A DNA stretch of 64,000 nt from Zygaena filipendulae (lineage: Eukaryota; Arthropoda; Insecta; Lepidoptera; Zygaenidae). The translations under genes and the position numbers were made by a program. A model generated the notes under the pieces. That model worked only from the letters and a program-made list of their open reading frames with translations, searched no databases and had not been told where the DNA came from. Shown in pieces: positions 57,251 through 64,000 of the stretch; the first letter of the stretch is position 1, and each line of letters opens with the position of its first letter. The stretch is taken from contig OU015653.1 in assembly GCA_907165275.2 (NCBI GenBank), forward strand, positions 2,696,001 to 2,760,000, in the 5' to 3' direction.

Positions 57251-58093
57251 AATAAGAAATTAAGAATTATTAGCACAGATACTATTATTATAGGTAGGTA
57301 CTAATATAATATAATGATAATGCCAACATTATCATACCAAATATCATACCAAACTAAAAGCAGAGCTTGTAATAACATATTATGTAGGTAACTATTTTTA
57401 TTTATTATGATGTGTACATTTTTATACGCGATAAAGGTGAGTTCACAATAGACAGTCCGAAACGTCTCCAAACTATTCAAATCAACCATTACTTTATCAC
57501 TGAGTTCGAATAAAAAAAGGAATAATACACGAGATAAAAGATTAAAATATATTTCAACTTTATTTCAAGTTTCAGAATTACCGCAGGAACTCCAAAGTGG
57601 CTATATTAACTACTTATAACATCAGCTAATTAGCAATGAAATTCCCGTCAAAATCGGTCCAACCCTTTCTGAGATTCATCCGCGTGAGTTTCGGAATTCT
57701 CGCAGGTACTCCTTACTTCTTTCATAAGAACAAAAAAAAATAATTGACGATATTGGCCGTTCAGGCGTGATGTCGTTACCAAGGGAAATAAGGCTTAATT
57801 TTTATATAATATGTGGTATAATTAGCTGCAAATATTTACAGGGTTGAAAGTATATACTGTTATAAACATGTTCATAAAATAAAAAATAAAAAAAAAACAA
57901 AAGAAATCTATCAAACAGAAAACAACTTGTGATGGTGCTCGCCGCTTTACACATGCATCGTCGCGCGACGGTATTTTAAGGTAAATGACTTCGATCGAGC
58001 TGAACAGCTGATCCATCGCTCGCTGTGTGCGTGGCACGTGCCTTGTATACATATAAGTGAGCTACGTGTATTGTGTACTTCTGAATGTAGATA
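57251..58093. other. gene-free; Lep1 remnant and GC-richer block
   Basis: A minus-strand Lep1-like remnant lies at 57565-57745 (two ATTACCGCAGGAACTCC-like blocks). 57935-58050 is GC-richer and contains the 10-bp palindrome GGCACGTGCC (58033-58042); a promoter is possible but not shown. Confidence 0.45.
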
Positions 58094-58421
58094 ATAGGCT
58101 AGTTTCCTAAATTTTTTTTTTAGTCCGTTTTGTAGATTATTAAAAAATATTGGACACGTATTTTTTTTTTTTTATGTAACCAAAAAATAACGGAGATATA
58201 TCAAGTCGAAATTTCACATGACGTCACGCCTCGCTACAGTTTGTTCGCACGTTATAGCGAGCGGTGACGTCACGAGTCCCCCACCCTAAACTTTAATGCG
58301 CTTTATCTATGCATATTTCCATTATTTTAAAAAAGCAAAAAATACGTGTCTTTTATTTTTTTATTATCTAACTGACGGACTAAATAGAATTTTGATTTTT
58401 TTACCCAGGAAACTAGCCTAT
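58094..58421 (+). mobile_element. M1 fold-back MITE, copy 9, different tips
   Basis: Perfect 15-bp terminal inverted repeat ATAGGCTAGTTTCCT (58094-58108, 58407-58421). The interior is M1, with one intact core CRE site (58264) and one slightly altered (ATGACGTCAC, 58219). Confidence 0.92.
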
Positions 58422-59232
58422 TGTAATGATTTTTCAAATTAATTTATTTTCCTCATATTCTGAAAAACTGCTGAACTTAAAATATTATTTTTTCGCTTAT
58501 CCTGTTTTTTATAACGTATACTTTCAGCCCTGTACATATTTGCAGTTAATTTTACCACATGTTATATATGTATAAGAAACGTACGTATACTTGCTGCGTT
58601 TGTCACTTAAAATGGGTAAACGAACTTCATAATATGAGATATGCAATATAAAGTTTCTATTTGAACAGATAAAGGTGAGACGGGTCCTATTTTCATCGTT
58701 TCAGTGTTCTATCGAACTTTATTGAAAACGGTGTCCGAAGCGGAAATAGGCGCTTTCACGCTTGGCGCGAGCGAAGTAATATGTGGACTTAGATTCGAAG
58801 TCTGCCTCTGCACAGAGTAGGATCGGTTATTATTTGTAATCATAAAAAGAAGGAACTTGAGCGTTGAAAAGAATGGATGCAATTTTTACTCATTTTTCAA
58901 CATTTTTATTGATTAGTTTAGTATATTCTTGGATGAAAACTTTACATCTTTGAAATATTAATTGATAATGTATATAACACATCCAACTTTAGCGTAATAA
59001 GCCGTTCATACACACACCCACACACACACGCATACGCACGCAAACACGCACGCACACACACGCACACCCAAATACACTCAAGAAGGTAATCTTAGTTTGT
59101 ACTTAATTTGTACTCATTGTTATTTTTGTTACTTGGCCCGATAAAAATAATATTTTTTATATATGGTACTTAAAAGGAGACCATTTAGTAAATAAGAAAC
59201 AAATAAATATTTATTTTTATTATTATTATACA
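58422..59232. other. gene-free; CA-rich microsatellite
   Basis: 58998-59070 is a (CA)n/(CG)-interrupted tract. No exon seen. Confidence 0.55.
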
Positions 59233-59575
59233 CTAGCTGTGCCCCGCGGTTTCACCCACGGCAATTTCGGAGTTTCCACAGGAAACCCGGGATAAAAAGT
59301 ACCCTATGTCCTTCTGTGTACCCCTGACAACGTGCATGCCAATAACCTGCCCAGGAGTAAGGAGTACAATCTTACCAAGTTTGGTTAAAGTCCCTTCAGT
59401 AGTTTTTGACCCATGCGTGCAAATACAGACAGACAGACAGACAGACAAAAAATTACTGATTGCATTTTCATTCAGTATCGATCACCATTCATCCTCCAAT
59501 ATTAATTTTGAATATATATTTAATGTACATAATTGACCTCTCTACAGTTTTATTATAAGTATAGATATAGATATA
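59233..59575 (-). mobile_element. Lep1-like element, minus strand, long form
   Basis: A|CTAGCTGTGCCCCGCGGTTT, CAGACAGACAGACAGACAG, then TATCGATCACCATTCATCC. Relative of 48410-48945. Confidence 0.78.
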
Positions 59576-59595
59576 CAATACTAACTGATCCCATC

Positions 59596-59724
59596 CCCAT
59601 TCCAGGTCGGCAACGCCCCTGCACGCCTTCTGGTGTTGCAGATTGTCTATGGGCGGCTGTAATCTCTTACCATCAGGTGTACCACTTGCCCGTTTGCCCC
59701 CTATGACATAAAAAAAAAAAAAAC
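59596..59724 (+). mobile_element. LINE-like 3' tail with poly(A)
   Basis: CATTCCAGGTCGGCAACGCC, TTCTGGTGTTGCAGATTGTC, ATCTCTTACCATCAGGTG and GTTTGCCCCCTATGACAT, then a run of A. A very common lepidopteran non-LTR 3' end. Confidence 0.75.
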
Positions 59725-59950
59725 TGTCCCCTACGGTTTCACCCGCGGTAATTTCGGAGTTCCCGCGGGAATTACAGAATAAACTATACGTATAAACTTT
59801 ATTCTTAATACCTCTTGAACCACTCTATTTATCGGTGAAAAGCACATAAAAATCCGTTCGGTAGTTTTTGAGTTTATCGCGAACAGACACACAGACAGAC
59901 GGACGCGGCGGAGGGCTTTGATTCATATTATGTAAGGTTTAATATGATAA
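59722..59950 (-). mobile_element. Lep1-like element, minus strand
   Basis: CTGTCCCCTACGGTTTCACC follows directly on the poly(A) run; the element ends GACGGACGCGGCGGAGG. Confidence 0.72.
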
Positions 59951-60063
59951 AAAGGTAAAGTTTGTAAGTTTATAAGTTTAGATGTAAGAGGTACTTAATA
60001 CTTTCTGGATCAGTGGATCCAGATCCAGATCAGTCGATTAGTAAATCCGATTCTAAAAATTCT

Positions 60064-60213
60064 GTCCAGCCGGGCTAAGAAGCGCAAGACGACAAAATTT
60101 TATCGAGCCATTTTATCGATTCTCGTCGACATATTGTATGGCTTTGTCGACGAGAATCGATAAAATGGCTCGATAAAATTTTGTCGTCTTGCGCATCTTA
60201 GCCCCCCAGGACA
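60064..60213. repeat. long hairpin with 49-nt perfect arms
   Basis: 60082-60130 and 60146-60194 are exact reverse complements around a 15-base loop. With a few mismatches the arms extend to about 60064-60213 (GTCC...GGAC). It could encode a stable stem-loop RNA on either strand. Confidence 0.95.
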
Positions 60214-60216
60214 GAT

Positions 60217-60312
60217 TCCTGAGTGACATAGGATACGTCTTGTATCTGAGACTAAAGAGATCCCGTGGAAATACCGATATTGATGCGGGTGAAACCGCGG
60301 GGATAGCTATTT
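60217..60312 (+). repeat. Lep1-like 3' fragment
   Basis: GAGTGACATAGGATACG to GGGTGAAACCGCGGGGATAG, ending CTAT. The hairpin above interrupts the 5' part. Confidence 0.65.
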
Positions 60313-60362
60313 GGCGTATAGTCAATTTCGAAATTACCTCTGGAACTCTTTATATTAGAACT

Positions 60363-60550
60363 ATCCAGTCCCCGCGGTTTCACCCGCGTTAAACTCTAAG
60401 TTCCTGCAGAAATTCCGAGATAAAACTAATCTATGTCCTTTTCTGTACCCCTGACAATGGGTATGATAAATTACATGATGATCGGTTGAATAGTTAACAC
60501 GAACACACAGACTCACATTCGCATTTATAAAATTGTATTAAGGATTAAGG
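60363..60550 (-). mobile_element. Lep1-like element, minus strand
   Basis: CAGTCCCCGCGGTTTCACCC to ATTCGCATTTATAAAATTG, then TATTAAGGAT. Confidence 0.75.
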
Positions 60551-60695
60551 ACGTATTCATAGATTTTTATCCTAAAGTTTCTAAGGCAATTCCGTGTGTT
60601 AAAACGTGCAGGTATACTTTGATAAAATGCTCTTATTTTAAATTATTATCTAACGAGGTTCCTGTAAATGAGCTAGCTAGAACAGCAAAAAACGA

Positions 60696-60750
60696 TCTAT
60701 TATTTTTTTATTTTCTAACTGACGGACAAATTAGAATTTTGATTTTCATA
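60696..60750 (+). repeat. M1 MITE fragment
   Basis: TTTTCTAACTGACGGAC and TTAGAATTTTGATTTTCA are one M1 end; the rest is absent. Confidence 0.75.
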
Positions 60751-61404
60751 CCCTGAAAAATACCCAATTAAGAAACGAAAAAACATTATTAATATTAATT
60801 AATAATTATATTAATTTCCTTAATATTAACAATTATATTAATTTCCTTTTATAGTAAACCTATTTAACTTTTTGGCACATAGACCCGTGCGAATTTAAAA
60901 AAATGTAAGTATCACGGTAAAATTTTATGAAGAATTTATGAGAGATTTTTTTTATACACATCAAAAAACCTCATTTCATTACCATAGGGCGGTGAGGGGA
61001 ATCGCCGTGAGCAGCGAGTGTCGGACGGACCGCACAGTTACCGTTACCATAAATTGCTCATCGCGCGTTTACCTTCAACGTCGCGGTCGACCGCGCGTCG
61101 GCGCGAGCCAGTATGTTCGCCGCTTTATGATAACTATCTCATTTGCGTACACATTTTACGAGTTTTAATAACAATATTGTATGCCGAGGGGAAGCAACCG
61201 GTGATAACCTACAAGCGAGATCGTCTTATATTTACATATTATTAGGTATCTACTTACTATCTATAATAATAATTATAAAACTTTACGACAAGTAAGTCTA
61301 TACAATGAAGTCAGAAGGAAATAAAATAACGTAGGGTTATTACACTGCTGCTGTTTTAAAACGTTATTTTATGGATAAAGCCAATACCTAATACCTAGTA
61401 AATT
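60751..61404. other. gene-free; CpG-rich block
   Basis: 60985-61115 is GC- and CpG-rich (CGTCGCGGTCGACCGCGCGT) in AT-rich surroundings, perhaps an untranslated first exon or promoter. No splice-supported ORF. Confidence 0.45.
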
Positions 61405-61796
61405 TTTAACCGACTTCCAAAAAAGGAGGTTCTCATTTGTTTTTTTTGTATGTTTGTTACGCGATTACTCGAAGACGGCTGGACGAATTCGGAAAATTAT
61501 TTTTTTGTTTGAAAGGCTATACACTCGCGGTGGTCTCTTTGTGATGAAGTCAGGATTTGATGATGGGATCTTGGAGAAATCGAGGGAAATCTTTAAACAT
61601 GGGTATTTTTTGTATCATATTTTTCATTTGGTTTGATGATGATGAAGACCATAAATGGCTTGATCATCTTCAAACCGATCAGTAGGTAGCTCATAGAAAT
61701 AATAACATAACGTGCATTTTTGTATTTCGGAAGAAATCGGTTTGTTATTTTTGACATTTCAGTGTTCATATATACGTTTTTGAAGTCGGTTTAATA
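61405..61796. mobile_element. dispersed element with AACCGACTTC ends
   Basis: AACCGACTTCCAAAAAAGGA at the left and TTTTTGAAGTCGGTT at the right are inverted. Fragments of the same end occur near 40333 and 44013. Confidence 0.75.
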
Positions 61797-63131
61797 TTTT
61801 GTTAAGATTTTGTTTATATTAAGATTAGAATGCATTCATTATTTATATTAAATTCTTTTTTTGAGAATAGACAATTAAAGAAAGTTTTTGCAAATAGGTG
61901 TAGATAATAAGATTGAAAAGGTTACGAAATTCTCCACTTATATTACAGAACTAGTAAGAAAATAAAAATATGATGACTTTTTCCATATCAAATTTATAGA
62001 AATGTTTTTGATAAAGTAATCCATCCGCTTTTGTAGTCCTGTGTACACGGAAGTATTTAAGTAGGTAGGTACATGTTAAAATTACTTAACCATCACAACA
62101 CGTCAACAATTTAATAATTTAAACTCAAGTTTTAACTTCTTGACGAGTGTTACGGCACATTTATGAAGTCGTTAACACCCAATGGACTGTTTCAACCATA
62201 GCGAGCTTTTTGGTTAGTGTCTGCAATGTTACAAGGCTCATGCCTTGTAACATTGCAGAGGAGGATGAAGTGGTGGGAGGTGGGAGGATGAAGGAGGTGG
62301 TGTCACCCTCGGTCTAAAATCTAAAGTCATAAATGTTCATAAGTAGTTCTTCTTGCCTGCCTACACGCGAATCATAAGATATTATATTTTTGTTTACTTC
62401 GCTCCATTCAACCTATATACTTACTACCTATAGTTTTTAGGGTAGATATTAAAAATTATATGTACACAGTTTTTCATTAAATAGCTGTTCCTCCTCCTCC
62501 CTCTATGCTCATCTATATGCCATGTGGTCAGGTCGTTAATAAATACAGTAAAATCTCAATAAGTTAATGCAAATTTTGTAGCAAATTTACCAACCTCGAA
62601 CCTTAATATTGAAAGATAATAATTCAATTTATCATTGGCATTACTTGGGTACATGATTTACGTTTACCTTAAACCCGAAAGTTTATTTTGAGACGTCTAT
62701 AAAAAACTGTGTGGCAATCCGTGCGAGCTGTAATTCTACCTGCGATTCGCGCAAGTTTGTTCCGTTCTTTAACAGTAGGGTACCCCAAGCGTTCCCCCGG
62801 GAACATTAGCAGGAGGTTCGTGTAAGTAAATACGCATTATTAATTCTCGCATTACATCTGCCTTGTTATGCTCATCATTAATACAGGCATTAGTATGTTA
62901 CAGTTTCTGCATTAAATGTTCGAGCTATTAAAAGTTAAAACGATGGCGTTTGAATGTTAACCCCATCTGCAAGAGAATTGGAAGACTAAGTACTTCAAAC
63001 TTTTAACAGAGGGAGCTGTGTGTTGCTAAAAAGACTTTGATAGTACAAACTGCGCAAATTTTGAATTTATTTCTAAGTTGCAGAGAAGTTGAATTTGATT
63101 GGTTTATTTGAGGCAATAGCTAGTTTTGATA
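61797..63131. other. gene-free
   Basis: 62221-62258 is a hairpin: CTGCAATGTTACAAGGC and its exact inverse around TCAT. A G-rich tract follows (62272-62300). TATAAAA at 62698-62704 is promoter-like but leads to no recognised gene. Confidence 0.5.
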
Positions 63132-63369
63132 TCAATATATATAAAATCCTTTGTCTTGAATGACTGATGGCTAAACGCACAGCCTCAACCGCTGATCGTA
63201 GAGACCTGAAACTTGGAGGGTGTGTTCTTTGTATGATGTAGGCATCCGATAAGAAAGGATTTTTGAAAATTCAACCCCTACGGGGATGAAAAGTGGTTGA
63301 AAAGTTTGTAAGGAACAATTTCGCGGGAACTCCGAAATTATCGCGGGTGAAACCGCGCGGGACAGCTAG
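63132..63369 (+). mobile_element. Lep1/Helitron-like element, long subtype
   Basis: A|TCAATATATATAAAATCC to GCGCGGGACAGCTAG|T. Sister of 14594-14836. Confidence 0.85.
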
Positions 63370-63948
63370 TCTATACATATGTATATAAAAAAGAAAATAC
63401 TAGACGATTTCCTTGGAGAGTGACAGTTCGTTCGAAACAAACACTTGACGCCCTCTAGGCGGTGCTAATTGACAGCTGTCTTTTTCAGTCATATCAACAA
63501 AATGTACAGCTTCCAGATATTGATGTGATCTACCTGCATCTTACAGGTGAAAGTAATATCTGACGAATTCGTTTCTCGATTTAGATATAAAATATTTGGG
63601 ATTTCAATTTTATTTTATTACAAATTGACAAAATCTGAAAATGAATAATTATCTAATTATCTAATAGTAATCTAAGTATTATGCTCAAATTGATTGCATA
63701 TAGGTAACTAGTTAAGTAAGAAATAAATGATAAAAAAAAAACATATAAAAAATATATTTTAGTATTTAAAAACGTCTAATATTAAAAAAAATTTGCAGTC
63801 ACGAATAAAGTTCTTTAAAATTTCCATACATTTTGGAACTTTTTGGATTTAATATCTAGGCGGTAAGTAGGGTTTAGATTTTAGAGTTTTTGCGAGACTA
63901 ACGAACAGCAATGGATTTTTATATATACATAGGTACGTATAAGAAGAA
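63370..63948. other. gene-free
   Basis: A 58-base open stretch between a good acceptor (CTTTTTCAG, 63488) and a GTGAAA donor (63547) is exon-like but unsupported. Confidence 0.35.
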
Positions 63949-63991
63949 GATAAAAGGCGACTTCTGTGTCCACTTCTTACCGCCAATCAGT
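63949..63991 (+). promoter_or_regulatory. candidate core promoter at the window edge
   Basis: AGATAAAAGGCGACTTC (63949-63965) resembles the CRP-C TATA region (CTATAAAAGCGACATC), and an arthropod initiator TCAGT lies at 63987-63991. A gene, perhaps another cysteine-rich peptide, may start just beyond the window. Confidence 0.45.
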
Positions 63992-64000
63992 CAATGAGAT

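Noticed and set aside
63489..63546. Internal exon between a good acceptor and donor
   Set aside because: Only one frame is open and it is 58 bases long; nothing upstream or downstream supports a gene.

Overview
This window is eukaryotic and reads as a moth or butterfly (Lepidoptera) genome; I cannot name the species. The evidence is AT-rich DNA, small genes with short phase-matched exons and GT-AG introns, and very many short repeats ending in ACAGCTAGT (the reverse end reads CTAGCTGT...CCGCGGTTTCACCCGCG), which resemble the Lep1/Helitron-like elements of Lepidoptera. There are also tRNA-derived SINEs, (AAAT)n-tailed LINE ends and fold-back MITEs. Most open reading frames are chance ORFs inside repeats.

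Genes. (1) 440-4803 (+) holds the last six exons of an NRF-6-like membrane acyltransferase; its 5' exons lie outside the window. One of its introns has a GC donor. (2) Three complete two-exon genes on the + strand encode small secreted six-cysteine peptides of the CS-alpha-beta (insect defensin/cobatoxin-like) type: CRP-A (26445-28004), CRP-B (42295-44203) and CRP-C (49747-51872). A fourth signal-peptide exon of the same architecture, CRP-D (11213-11279), lies on the minus strand; I could not find its cysteine exon. All four have a TATA box 80-115 bases before the ATG and an intron after the first base of a codon, at the end of the signal-peptide exon. CRP-B and CRP-C also match in promoter, 3' flank and an intronic SINE remnant, so they arose by segmental duplication. 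The last 50 bases contain a TATA/initiator pair resembling the CRP-B and CRP-C promoters, so the cluster may continue to the right.

Mobile DNA. The space between genes is filled by: at least nine copies of a ~330-bp fold-back element with paired GTGACGTCAC (CRE-like) sites; two solo LTRs of one family with intact 4-bp target duplications; a 2.57-kb terminal-inverted-repeat element flanked by TTA; several near-perfect long hairpins (84-nt and 49-nt arms); many Lep1/Helitron-like copies, including a seamless head-to-tail pair; and a ~585-bp (TACGTC)n array.

How it fits together: the clearest biological theme is a dispersed, duplicating family of probable secreted host-defence peptides with divergent mature charge, embedded in and rearranged by transposable elements. 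No rRNA, functional tRNA or CRISPR feature was seen.
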